Assembly (NCBI GenBank): GCA_016705365.1
Contig: JADIYI010000008.1
Coordinates: 1,984,001 to 2,048,000 of the forward strand
From: Gammaproteobacteria bacterium
GTDB taxonomy: Bacteria; Pseudomonadota; Gammaproteobacteria; Pseudomonadales; UBA5518
DNA length: 64,000 nucleotides
Reading direction: 5' to 3'
The notes beneath the pieces are model-generated. The model was given only the letters and a program-made list of their open reading frames with translations, was not told where the DNA came from and did not search any database. The stretch's first letter is position 1. Each line of letters starts with the position of its first letter. The position numbers and the translations under genes were made by a program. Positions 16,332 to 28,384 of this stretch are shown piece after piece.

Positions 16332-17518
16332 GCGGCGGCGTACGCAGCATTGCGGTACTCGGCTCCACCGGCTCGATCGGCGTGAGCACGCTCGACGTGA
16401 TCGCGCGACATCCGCAGCGCTTTCGGGTATTCGCCCTGAGTTGTGCGACGCGCTGGCGCGAGTTGCTGGCGCAATGCCAGGCATTTTCCCCAGAGTATGC
16501 CGTGGTGGTCGATCCTCGTGCGGCGGCGCAGTTGCGCGCGGCGATCGCGGAGTCCGGTCTCACGGTCGACGTGCTGGATGGCGAGCAGGGACTGGTCGAG
16601 ATCGCCACCCATGCGGCGGTCGATACCGTCATGGCAGCCATCGTCGGTGCGGCGGGACTGATGCCGAGCATCGGGGCGGCCCGCGCCGGCAAGCGGGTGT
16701 TGCTGGCGAACAAGGAATCGCTGGTCATGGCCGGAGCCTTTTTCATGGATGCGGTGCACGCGGGCGGCGCTGAATTGTTGCCGATCGACAGCGAACACAA
16801 TGCCATTTTTCAATGCCTGCCGGGCGGCTATCGCAGCGGCGAACGGGAAGTGGCGGTGCGCCGCCTGTTGCTCACGGCCTCGGGCGGGCCGTTTCGTGAA
16901 CTTGCACCGGAGCAACTGGCGCGCGTGACGCCGGAACAGGCGGTCAAGCACCCCAACTGGGTGATGGGGCGCAAGATCTCGGTCGACTCGGCGAGCATGA
17001 TGAACAAGGGTCTCGAACTGATCGAGGCGTGCTGGATGTTCGCGATGCCCGCCGATCGCATCGAAGTCGTGATCCATCCGCAGAGCGTGGTCCACTCGCT
17101 GGTCGAGTATGTCGACGGCTCGGTGCTGGCGCAGCTTGGCAACCCCGACATGCGGGTTCCGATCGCTTGCGGCCTGGCGTGGCCCGAGCGTATCGAATCG
17201 GGAGCGGCCTCGCTCGATCTGGCCGGCGGGCCGGCGCTGGCGTTCGAGAAACCCGACCTGGGGCGCTTTCCCTGTCTGGGTCTGGCGATGCACGCGGCGC
17301 GTGTTGGCAGATCCGCGCCGGTGGTGTTGAATGCGGTAAACGAGGTCGTGGTGGCTGCGTTCCTCGAAAGACGGATCGGCTTCACCCGGATCGCCGAGCT
17401 GATAGACAGGGTGCTGCAACGGCACATTGTCGCAGAACCGGAATCGCTGGAGCATGTCAAAGCCCTCGATGCCGATGCGCGCGTGCTGGCGCGCGAGCTG
17501 CTCGGCGTGCTGGATTAG
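16322..17518 (+). CDS. dxr: 1-deoxy-D-xylulose-5-phosphate reductoisomerase
   Basis: NADPH-dependent first committed enzyme of the MEP isoprenoid pathway. The Rossmann motif GSTGSIG is at residues 14-20. LLANKESLVMAG, PIDSEHNAIFQCL, TASGGPFRE and HPNWVMGRKISVDSASMMNKGLE carry the metal and substrate residues. The length of 398 residues is normal. Together with uppS it supplies polyprenyl carrier. Confidence 0.97.
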   Translation: MEVSGGVRSIAVLGSTGSIGVSTLDVIARHPQRFRVFALSCATRWRELLAQCQAFSPEYAVVVDPRAAAQLRAAIAESGLTVDVLDGEQGLVEIATHAAVDTVMAAIVGAAGLMPSIGAARAGKRVLLANKESLVMAGAFFMDAVHAGGAELLPIDSEHNAIFQCLPGGYRSGEREVAVRRLLLTASGGPFRELAPEQLARVTPEQAVKHPNWVMGRKISVDSASMMNKGLELIEACWMFAMPADRIEVVIHPQSVVHSLVEYVDGSVLAQLGNPDMRVPIACGLAWPERIESGAASLDLAGGPALAFEKPDLGRFPCLGLAMHAARVGRSAPVVLNAVNEVVVAAFLERRIGFTRIAELIDRVLQRHIVAEPESLEHVKALDADARVLARELLGVLD

Positions 17519-17531
17519 CGGGGGAAAAGAC

Positions 17532-18896
17532 ATGGATATGCTGCAAACCATCCTGATTACCGTGGTGACCCTCGGGATCCTCGTCGCGGTGCACGAATAC
17601 GGCCATTTCTGGGTTGCGCGCCGCTGTGGCGTCAAGGTCCTGCGCTTCTCGATCGGTTTTGGCAAGGCCGTATGGCGCCATCAGGGGCGCGACGGGACGG
17701 AATACGTGGTGGCCGCGGTGCCGCTTGGCGGCTACGTGAAAATGCTCGACGAGCGTGAAGGGCCGGTGGCCGACGACGAGCTGACGCTGAGCTTCAACCG
17801 CAAGCCGGTGCTGGCGCGCATCGCGGTCGTGGCAGCGGGCCCGCTGGCCAATTTCCTGCTCGCCATATTTGCGTTCTATCTCCTTTACATGATTGGAGTG
17901 CGCGGTCTGGCACCGGTGATCGGCGAGGTCCGTCCCGGATCCATAGCGGAAGCGGCGGGCCTCGAGCCGGGACAGGAACTCGTGGCCATCGACGGCGAGC
18001 CGACTCGCACGCGGCAGGCGGTGGCGATGCAATTGCTGCAGCGGCTCGGAGAGAGTGGCGAGATCCGCTTCTCGGCGCGCTACCCCGATTCGGAACTGGT
18101 CTACGAGACCACGGCGCATGTGGAAGGCTGGCTGAAAGGCGCCGACGAACCCGATCTGCTGGACGGACTCGGCATCGAGTATCTGCAGCCGGTGGTCGAG
18201 CCGCGGATCGCGGAAGTGATGGCTGGCAGTCCGGCCGAACTGGGCGGCATGCGCCCGGCGGACCGCATTCTCGCCGTCGATGGGGTGCCGGTATCCACCT
18301 GGCAGGAATGGGTGGACCTGGTGCGCGACAGCGCGGGAGTGACACTCGGGGTCAAGGTGGAGCGCGACGGGTCGCCGCACCTGTTGCAGATCACGCCTGC
18401 GCGCGTCAAGCGCGCGGACGGCAGCGAGGGCGGGCAGGTCGGGGTGTCGGTGCAGGTGCCGGAATGGCCTGCCGAATACCTCAGAATGGAACGCTATGGC
18501 CCGTTGAAGGCCTGGACGCCCGCATTGGCCCAGACCTGGTCGCTGTCGGTGTTTACCGTGGACTCGGTCCGCAAGATGCTCGAGGGTCTCATATCACCGA
18601 AAAACTTGAGCGGACCCATCACGATTGCTAAAGTGGCGTCCGCCTCGGCGCGATCGGGTTTCGAAGCCTATATCAGCTTTCTCGCGCTGCTTAGCATCAG
18701 CCTGGGTGTTTTGAACCTGTTGCCGATTCCGGTGCTCGATGGCGGCCATCTGATGTACTGTTTCATCGAGATGCTCAAGGGCAGCCCGGTTTCGGAGCGG
18801 GTGCAGATGCTCGGTTACCAGGTCGGCCTGTTCATTCTGGTCGGCGTGATGATGCTGGCTTTTTACAACGACCTGAGTCGCCTTGCGGCAAACTGA
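17532..18896 (+). CDS. rseP: Site-2 protease RseP
   Basis: Inner-membrane zinc metalloprotease that cleaves RseA and remnant signal peptides during the sigma-E envelope stress response. HEYGH (residues 21-25) is in the first membrane helix and LPIPVLDGGH supplies the third metal ligand near residue 400. Two PDZ-like domains occupy the periplasmic middle. The ATG at 17532 follows GGGGGAAA and gives 454 residues, the normal size. Confidence 0.96.
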   Translation: MDMLQTILITVVTLGILVAVHEYGHFWVARRCGVKVLRFSIGFGKAVWRHQGRDGTEYVVAAVPLGGYVKMLDEREGPVADDELTLSFNRKPVLARIAVVAAGPLANFLLAIFAFYLLYMIGVRGLAPVIGEVRPGSIAEAAGLEPGQELVAIDGEPTRTRQAVAMQLLQRLGESGEIRFSARYPDSELVYETTAHVEGWLKGADEPDLLDGLGIEYLQPVVEPRIAEVMAGSPAELGGMRPADRILAVDGVPVSTWQEWVDLVRDSAGVTLGVKVERDGSPHLLQITPARVKRADGSEGGQVGVSVQVPEWPAEYLRMERYGPLKAWTPALAQTWSLSVFTVDSVRKMLEGLISPKNLSGPITIAKVASASARSGFEAYISFLALLSISLGVLNLLPIPVLDGGHLMYCFIEMLKGSPVSERVQMLGYQVGLFILVGVMMLAFYNDLSRLAAN

Positions 18897-18952
18897 TGTG
18901 GTTTGCCGCGCAGGGCAGGACTCGACGCACAAGGACCTGCCAGATACCCCCC

Positions 18953-21574
18953 ATGAAGCGATATCTAGTTCTGCTGCCGTTGCTGTTCGGCCTCGCCGGG
19001 ATGGCATGGGCCGAGTCGTTCGTGGTCACCGACATCCGTGTCGAGGGCCTGCAACGCATTTCCCCCGGATCCGTGTTCAACGATATCCCGATCAAGGTCA
19101 ACGATCGCATCGACCAGGCGGCGATCGCCGACACCTCGCGGGCGCTGTTCCGTTCGGGCAATTTCGATGATGTGCAGATTGGCCGCGATGGCGATGTGCT
19201 GGTCATCACCCTGGTCGAACGACCGTCGATCAGCGAAATCAACATCGATGGCAACAAGGCGATCGAAACCGATGCGCTGATGGACGGACTCAAGGGAGCC
19301 GGGCTCGCGGTGGGACAGGTGTTCCAGCGTGCCACGCTCGAGCAGATGCGCGTGGAACTGCAACGCCAGTATGTCAGCCAGGGGCGTTACGATGCCACGA
19401 TCGAGACCGAGATCGCGGAGCAGGCACGCAACCGGGTCGCGGTGAACATCAATATCTCCGAAGGCAGCGTTGCCGCGATCAAGCACATCAACATCGTGGG
19501 TAACTCGGTGTTCAACGAAGACGATCTGGTCGATCTGTTCGAGCTCAAATCCTCGGGCTGGCTGTCGTGGATCACCAGCGATGACAAGTACTCGCGCGAG
19601 AAGCTCAACGGCGGCCTCGAGAACCTGAGCTCCTATTATCTCGATCGCGGCTATATCCGCTTCAACATCGACTCGACCCAGGTCGCGATCACCCCGGATC
19701 GCAGCGGCGTCTACATCACCGTGAATATCACCGAGGGCGACAAGTATGCGGTGACGAAGGTCGATCTGTCGGGAGATATCGTGCTCTCCGAGGAAGAGAT
19801 GCGGCGTTACCTGCTGTTGCGCGAAGGTCAGGATTTTTCCCAGGTCCAGGTCACCAATACCGAGGAGCTGATCACGCAGCGCCTCGGCGTGGAAGGCTAC
19901 ACCTTTGCCAAGGTCAACGGGATTCCCGAGATCAACGACGAGGACAAGACGGTCGCGGTCAAGTTTTTCATCGATCCGGGCAAGCGCACCTATGTGCGGC
20001 GCATCGAGTTCCGTGGCAACGTGAAGAGCATCGACGAGGTGCTGCGCCGCGAGATGCGCCAGATGGAGTCGGCGCCGGCTTCCTCGGCTTTGATCGAGCA
20101 GTCGCGCGTGCGTCTCGAGCGGCTCGGCTTCTTCAAGGAGGTCAAGACCGAGAACAAGGAGGTACCCGGCACCGATGACATGATCGATGTGGAGTACACG
20201 GTGGAGGAACAGTCCTCCGGCAGTATCGGGGCAAGCGTGGGTTATGCGCAGGACGCCGGGCTCATCCTCGGCGCGAACCTGCAGCAGAACAACTTCCTTG
20301 GCACCGGCAAGCAGATCGGAATCGGCCTGAACACCAGCCAGTACCAGTCGCTCTACAGCTTCAATTACGTCGATCCGTATTTCACGGAAGACGGGGTGAG
20401 CCGTGGCTTCACGCTGTTCTACCGTTCGACCGATCTGGAAGAGATCAACGTCGCGAGTTACACCACGGATACCATCGGCGGGACGGTGAGTTTCGGCTAT
20501 CCGATCAGCGAGACCCAGCGCCTTGGGCTGAGTGTGGGCGTGAATCACACCGATATTACCGCCGGTCGCGGCGCGGTGCAGGAGATCAAGGGCAGCCCGC
20601 GCCCGATCAAGAACACCATTGGCTATGTCAACCAGAGCGATCTTTCGCTGACGAACGGCTGGTACCCGCTCGATGCCATCCAGTCCCCGGTACCCGACAG
20701 TTTCTTCCAGACCGGCACCCCGGATGGCTTTCTCGATCTGTATGGCGACGTCTATGACAACCTCCTGCTCACCGGCAGCTGGTCGCAGTTCGCGCTGAAC
20801 CGCGGCCAGCTCGCAACCCGCGGGTATTCGCAGAATCTCTCGTTGCAGGTTTCCACGCCGGGCAGCGATCTCGAGTATTACAAGATCACTTACAACGGCC
20901 AGATCTTTCTGCCGTTGTGGCGCCAGTTCACTTTCCATCTGCGTTCCGATCTCGGTTATGGCGGCGGCTGGGGTGACACCAGCGAGTTGCCGTTCTATGA
21001 GCACTTCTATGCCGGTGGTTTCCGCTCGGTACGCGGCTACAAGAGCAATACGCTGGGTCCCCAGAGTACGCCGGCCCAGACCTACCGGATCCAGAATGTC
21101 CCCGTTTACGACGCCAACGGCAACGTCGTCGACGTGGTCAACGATCAGTACGTCTATATCAGTTGTGCGCCGACGGTCGATGGCGCGGGCGTGGTGCGCT
21201 GTGATGGCCCGGATGGCGAAAAGATCCTGGTTGACGGGGTGTACACCAACAACAACGGCACCGATCCCTTTGGCGGCAACATACTCGTCGAAGGCAGCGC
21301 CGAGGTGTTGTTCCCCTTGCCGTTCATCAAGGATCAGCGCTCCGTACGCTCGGGCTTGTTCCTCGATTTTGGTAATGTTTTTGATACCAATTGCAAATCC
21401 CAGCAATTAATATGCTCCGACCTTGATTTCGGCGAGCTGCGTTACTCGGTCGGCTTCGGAGTGACCTGGATCACCGGTTTCGGTCCAATCACTTTCAGCC
21501 TGGCCAAACCGCTCAACGACGAGCGCGAGGACAACACCGAGATCTTCCAGTTCTCGCTCGGTCAGGGCTTTTAA
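18953..21574 (+). CDS. bamA: Outer membrane protein assembly factor BamA
   Basis: Core of the BAM complex that folds beta-barrel proteins into the outer membrane. It has a signal peptide (cleavage after AWA, residue 20), five POTRA domains to about residue 420 and then a 16-stranded barrel ending in Phe (FSLGQGF). The L6 loop motif RSVRGY is present near residue 697. Just after it, residues about 719-780 hold a hydrophilic loop with two Cys (SCAP and VRCDG) that seems longer than in Escherichia coli. Its presence shows that the cell has an outer membrane despite the damaged lipid A genes next door. Confidence 0.97.
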   Translation: MKRYLVLLPLLFGLAGMAWAESFVVTDIRVEGLQRISPGSVFNDIPIKVNDRIDQAAIADTSRALFRSGNFDDVQIGRDGDVLVITLVERPSISEINIDGNKAIETDALMDGLKGAGLAVGQVFQRATLEQMRVELQRQYVSQGRYDATIETEIAEQARNRVAVNINISEGSVAAIKHINIVGNSVFNEDDLVDLFELKSSGWLSWITSDDKYSREKLNGGLENLSSYYLDRGYIRFNIDSTQVAITPDRSGVYITVNITEGDKYAVTKVDLSGDIVLSEEEMRRYLLLREGQDFSQVQVTNTEELITQRLGVEGYTFAKVNGIPEINDEDKTVAVKFFIDPGKRTYVRRIEFRGNVKSIDEVLRREMRQMESAPASSALIEQSRVRLERLGFFKEVKTENKEVPGTDDMIDVEYTVEEQSSGSIGASVGYAQDAGLILGANLQQNNFLGTGKQIGIGLNTSQYQSLYSFNYVDPYFTEDGVSRGFTLFYRSTDLEEINVASYTTDTIGGTVSFGYPISETQRLGLSVGVNHTDITAGRGAVQEIKGSPRPIKNTIGYVNQSDLSLTNGWYPLDAIQSPVPDSFFQTGTPDGFLDLYGDVYDNLLLTGSWSQFALNRGQLATRGYSQNLSLQVSTPGSDLEYYKITYNGQIFLPLWRQFTFHLRSDLGYGGGWGDTSELPFYEHFYAGGFRSVRGYKSNTLGPQSTPAQTYRIQNVPVYDANGNVVDVVNDQYVYISCAPTVDGAGVVRCDGPDGEKILVDGVYTNNNGTDPFGGNILVEGSAEVLFPLPFIKDQRSVRSGLFLDFGNVFDTNCKSQQLICSDLDFGELRYSVGFGVTWITGFGPITFSLAKPLNDEREDNTEIFQFSLGQGF

Positions 21575-21616
21575 GCGGGTTATTTCCCCATCACCTCAAC
21601 ATTTTGGAGTCGTGTA

Positions 21617-22135
21617 GTGAAGCGCTTTGGTCGTACAGCGGCGATTGCCTGCCTGATGTGTGTGTTTTCCGCCACCGCTCTTGCCCAGGGCAAAGTCGCG
21701 GTACTGAACCTCGAGGAAGCCGTGTTCAGCACGGAAGAAGCCAAAGCGCAGTTCAATATCCTGCGCCAGACGCCCGATTACACCAAGAACAAGAAAGATG
21801 CCGAGGCGCTGAAGAAGCAGTACGAGGACCTCGCGGAGCAGTTCAACAAGAACCGCGAAGTCATGAGCGCCGAGCAAGAAGCCGAGCAGGGCCGCAAGAT
21901 CAAGGAAGTGGGTGCGGACCTCGAGTTCGTGGTCAAGAAACTGCAGCAGTCCGAGCGTGATGTCGCGCAGCGCGTGATGCGTGAAATGATGCCGCGCGCC
22001 AACACGGTGGTGATGGACGTGGTGAAAGCCGAGAGCATTGGCCTGTTGCTGAATGCCCAGGCTGCGCTGTACGCGGATGCCGGTTACAGCATCAACGGCA
22101 AGGTCACCGAAAAGCTCAACCAGCTGAAAAAATGA
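21617..22135 (+). CDS. skp: Periplasmic chaperone Skp/OmpH
   Basis: Periplasmic chaperone that holds unfolded outer-membrane proteins on the way to BAM. A signal peptide ends at about residue 23 (ATALA), followed by VAVLNLEEAVFST and a long charged, coiled-coil-prone region (KKQYEDLAEQFNKNRE onward) typical of the tentacle helices. The length of 172 residues is normal. GTG start at 21617 behind GGAG. It is followed by the lpxD remnant, in the expected gene order. Confidence 0.93.
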   Translation: MKRFGRTAAIACLMCVFSATALAQGKVAVLNLEEAVFSTEEAKAQFNILRQTPDYTKNKKDAEALKKQYEDLAEQFNKNREVMSAEQEAEQGRKIKEVGADLEFVVKKLQQSERDVAQRVMREMMPRANTVVMDVVKAESIGLLLNAQAALYADAGYSINGKVTEKLNQLKK

Positions 22136-22166
22136 TGTTGCGCCGCGCCGGCGCACTCTCTGACGG

Positions 22167-22745
22167 GTGCGCGGCACGGCGGCCGGGGCGGTTATGCTGC
22201 GGGTCCCAATGGCGGCTCGATGTCCGGTTGACTGCCTGGTCGTGCCGGATTCCTACCTGTGTTTTGCCCGCCTGTCGGCGTTGTTCGACGAGACTCCGCG
22301 AGCGGTCCCCGGCATTCACCCGAGCGCCGTGATCGATGTGTCTGCGCGTGTCCCTCCGGGCGCCAGCACCGGGCCCCACTGCAGCCTCGAACAGGGAGTC
22401 GAGATCGGTGCCGGCACCTGCATCGATCGCGGGACGCTGGCCGACACCCTGCTCGGTCGTGGTGTAAAGATAGACAATCAGGTGCAGATAGCGCATAACG
22501 CACAAATCGGCGACTACACGGCGATCGCCGGATGCGCGGGTATCGGCGGCAGTGTGCGGGTCGGAAAATATTGTCGCATGGGCGGCGGTGCCGCTCTGGT
22601 TGGGCCGCTCGAAATCGCCGATCATGTGACGATCACCGCGATGAGCCTGATAAACCGTTCCGTTCCCGAGCCAGGCTCGTAATCTTCGGGTACGCTGGCG
22701 GAAATGGAACGGCACCTGGGTACCACCGCCCGCCAACCTGGAGAT
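22167..22745 (+). pseudogene. lpxD: lpxD remnant (UDP-3-O-acylglucosamine N-acyltransferase), decayed
   Basis: Broken lipid A gene in its normal position between skp and fabZ. The open frame (22167-22682, 171 codons) begins with LpxD-like sequence at about 22227 (VVPDSYLCFARLSALFD), so the N-terminal uridine-binding domain of about 90 residues is missing; only 91 bp separate this point from the skp stop. IHPSAVID starts the beta-helix. Then about 70 residues of hexapeptide repeats, including the usual GADGFG segment, are absent: EQGVEIGAGTCIDRG joins two repeat turns directly. VKIDNQVQIAHN, GKYCRMGGGA and VPEPGS follow. The codon after PGS is TAA (22680-22682), and SSGTLAE follows in the same frame; family members have PG-x-YSSG here, so the stop replaces the Tyr codon. 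Only about 20 codons remain before fabZ. Full-length LpxD is about 340 residues, so function is very unlikely. Confidence 0.88.
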
Positions 22746-22753
22746 GATCGCTC

Positions 22754-23194
22754 ATGCTGATGGACGTAAACGAGATCCGCGAATACCTGCCGCATCGCTA
22801 CCCCTTCCTGCTGGTGGACCGGGTGACCGAGCTGACGCCCGGCACGTCGATCGTCGCGTACAAGAATGTGAGCGTGAACGAGGGTTTTTTCGAGGGTCAT
22901 TTCCCGGGGCTGCCGGTGATGCCGGGGGTGCTGATCGTGGAAGCGCTGGCCCAGGCTGCCGGAATTCTCGGCTTCCGGACCATGAACAAGAAACCTGCCG
23001 ACGGCTCGATCTACTACTTCGTGGGTGCCGACAAGCTGCGCTTCAAGCGCCCGGTGGTGCCGGGTGACCGCCTGCAGCTCGAGGCGCGCATCGTCACCGA
23101 GAAGCGCGGTATCTGGAAGTTCGACTGCGTGGCCTCGGTCGACGGGCAACTGGTGTGCGAGGCGAGCATCCTGTGTGCGGATCGCCGGCGGTGA
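22754..23194 (+). CDS. fabZ: 3-hydroxyacyl-ACP dehydratase FabZ
   Basis: Dehydrates beta-hydroxyacyl-ACP in fatty acid elongation. The hot-dog-fold motifs are intact: YLPHRYPFLLVDRV near the N-terminus and GHFPGLPVMPGVLIVEALAQ with catalytic His49 and Glu63. The length of 146 residues is normal. It is preserved between the remains of lpxD and of lpxA/lpxB, as expected because fatty acid synthesis needs it even if lipid A is not made. Its stop forms a GTGA overlap with the remnant lpxA start. Confidence 0.96.
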   Translation: MLMDVNEIREYLPHRYPFLLVDRVTELTPGTSIVAYKNVSVNEGFFEGHFPGLPVMPGVLIVEALAQAAGILGFRTMNKKPADGSIYYFVGADKLRFKRPVVPGDRLQLEARIVTEKRGIWKFDCVASVDGQLVCEASILCADRRR

Positions 23195-23276
23195 TCAATG
23201 CGCGTGCGCTGCTCCATGCGTGGTGCGCGCCGCGGACGCGGTGATCGAACTCGCCACGCGTGAAGGTGGAGCATGA
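23191..23276 (+). pseudogene. lpxA-lpxB deletion scar
   Basis: Only 78 bp separate the fabZ stop from the rnhB start, where lpxA and lpxB (together about 1.9 kb) normally lie. GTG at 23191 overlaps the fabZ stop as GTGA and opens VINARALLH, which looks like an LpxA N-terminus (M-I-x-x-x-A-x-x-H-P), then loses similarity and stops at TGA. In another frame, 23220-23276 reads VVRAADAVIELATREGGA and stops at TGA overlapping the rnhB ATG (ATGA). This resembles the end of LpxB, where the Escherichia coli protein ends in an AAQAVLELA-type helix. The simplest reading is one deletion joining codon ~9 of lpxA to the last ~18 codons of lpxB, with the breakpoint near 23217. The fragments are short, so each match alone is weak; the preserved order and junction overlaps strengthen it. 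Confidence 0.75.
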
Positions 23277-23887
23277 GCGACTGGGCCGAACTGCTCGCGA
23301 CGCGACAATGTGTGGCGGGTGTCGATGAGGCCGGGCGCGGCCCGCTTGCCGGCGATGTGATTGCTGCGGCGGTCATCCTGCCAGCCGACGCCTGCCTGCC
23401 GGGACTGCGCGATTCGAAGCAGCTCAGCCATGCCCGCCGCCCGCAGCTGGCGGCGGCGGTGCGCGAGCAGGCGCGCGGCTGGGCGCTCGGTCGCGCCAGT
23501 GTCGAGGAAATCGACCGGCTGAACATCCTGCAGGCGAGCCTGCTGGCGATGCACCGCGCGGTGCAGGCGCTGAACCTGGTTCCGGATCTGGTGCTGGTCG
23601 ATGGCAATCGCTGCCCCGTCTGGCGGTATGCGTCGGTGGCGGTGGTCAGGGGCGATGCGCTGGTTCCCGCGATAAGTGCCGCCTCGGTGCTGGCCAAGGT
23701 TGCGCGCGATGAGGAGATGAAGCTGCTCGATCGACAGTACCCCGATTACGGCTTTGCACTGCACAAGGGCTACCCCACGGCGGCACATCTCGCGGCCCTT
23801 GCGCGGTTTGGTCCGTGCCCGATCCATCGCCGCTCCTTTGCACCGGTACGCACGGCAGTTGCGCAATGCGCGCTGGATTTCGATTGA
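23273..23887 (+). CDS. rnhB: Ribonuclease HII
   Basis: Removes RNA from RNA-DNA hybrids and single ribonucleotides from DNA. VDEAGRGPLAGDV carries the acidic DE pair (Asp18, Glu19), and RDSKQLSHARR, LVDGN and AASVLAKVARDEEM are RNase HII signatures. The length of 204 residues is normal. In the usual order it follows lpxB; here it starts inside the lpxAB scar and precedes dnaE by 7 bp. Confidence 0.96.
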   Translation: MSDWAELLATRQCVAGVDEAGRGPLAGDVIAAAVILPADACLPGLRDSKQLSHARRPQLAAAVREQARGWALGRASVEEIDRLNILQASLLAMHRAVQALNLVPDLVLVDGNRCPVWRYASVAVVRGDALVPAISAASVLAKVARDEEMKLLDRQYPDYGFALHKGYPTAAHLAALARFGPCPIHRRSFAPVRTAVAQCALDFD

Positions 23888-23894
23888 GGCATTC

Positions 23895-27344
<3,450 letters not shown>

Positions 27345-27422
27345 GCTCAAAGGATCGTGGAAGTTTCACGTGCGGCTTGTTAAGCTCTAGCACCCGTCAT
27401 GGACCAGGATCGCATTTCCTAG

Positions 27423-28373
27423 ATGAACCCCAGCTATCTCGATTTCGAACAGCCGATCGCCGAACTCGAGGCGAAGATCGAGGAGTTGCGTCTGGTCGGC
27501 AATGACAACCAGATCAATATCACGGAAGAAATCGAGAAGCTGCGGCAGAAAAGCGACCGCCTGACCGAGAAAATCTATTCCTCCCTGACCGCCTGGCAGA
27601 TCGTCAAGGTCGCCCGTCATCCGCGTCGTCCCTACACGCTCGACTACATCGAGCGGATCTTCAGCGGTTTCGAGGAGTTGCACGGTGACCGGCATTTCGC
27701 CGACGACAATGCCATCGTCGCGGGGATCGGGCGGCTGGGCGACACGGCGGTGATGGTGATCGGGCAGGAAAAGGGGCGGGGCGTCCAGGAAAAGGTCAGG
27801 CGCAATTTCGGCATGCCGAGGCCCGAGGGTTATCGCAAGGCGCTGCGGCTGATGGAGCTTGCGGAGCGCTTCGGCCTGCCGGTCATCACCCTGATCGATA
27901 CTCCCGGCGCGTATCCGGGCATCGATTCCGAGGAGCGGGGAATCAGCGAGGCGATCGCGCAGAATCTCGCAGTGATGTCACGGCTGCGTACGCCGATCAT
28001 CTGCGTGGTGATCGGCGAGGGCAGTTCGGGCGGTGCGCTCGGCATCGGCGTGGGCGATCATCTTGCGATGCTTCAGTACTCGACCTATTTCGTGATCTCG
28101 CCCGAGGGCTGTGCCAATATCATCTGGAAAACCTCCGACAAGGCGCCGGAGGCGGCCGAAGCGATGGGCGTCACCTCCACGGTGCTGCAGGAGATGGGCA
28201 TCGTCGATGCGACCATTCCCGAGCCGCTGGGTGGCGCTCACCGGGACGTGGACGCGATTGCCGCGCGTGTCCAGGAACATCTGCTCACGGAATTGCAACG
28301 CCTGAAATCGATCCCGCTCGATGAACTGTGCGAAATCCGTTTCCAGCGCCTGATGTCCTACGGCAGCCGCTGA
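27423..28373 (+). CDS. accA: Acetyl-CoA carboxylase carboxyltransferase alpha subunit
   Basis: Half of the carboxyltransferase that makes malonyl-CoA for fatty acid synthesis. LDFEQPIAELEAKIEEL at the N-terminus, FEELHGDRHFADD, GFGMPRPEGYRKALRL-type and DTPGAYPGIDSEERGISEAIA, plus GEGSSGGALGIGVGD, are all AccA signatures. The length of 316 residues is normal. It follows dnaE and precedes tilS, the standard order. Confidence 0.97.
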   Translation: MNPSYLDFEQPIAELEAKIEELRLVGNDNQINITEEIEKLRQKSDRLTEKIYSSLTAWQIVKVARHPRRPYTLDYIERIFSGFEELHGDRHFADDNAIVAGIGRLGDTAVMVIGQEKGRGVQEKVRRNFGMPRPEGYRKALRLMELAERFGLPVITLIDTPGAYPGIDSEERGISEAIAQNLAVMSRLRTPIICVVIGEGSSGGALGIGVGDHLAMLQYSTYFVISPEGCANIIWKTSDKAPEAAEAMGVTSTVLQEMGIVDATIPEPLGGAHRDVDAIAARVQEHLLTELQRLKSIPLDELCEIRFQRLMSYGSR

Positions 28374-28384
28374 TCGCCGATGCC

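Noticed and set aside
18965..21406. Open frame of 813 codons antisense to bamA
   Set aside because: Mirror of bamA codon bias in GC-rich DNA; no domain, no ribosome-binding site, and bamA is intact on the plus strand.
22754..23194. fabZ as part of a still functional lipid A operon
   Set aside because: FabZ serves fatty acid synthesis, so its retention does not imply that lipid A is made.
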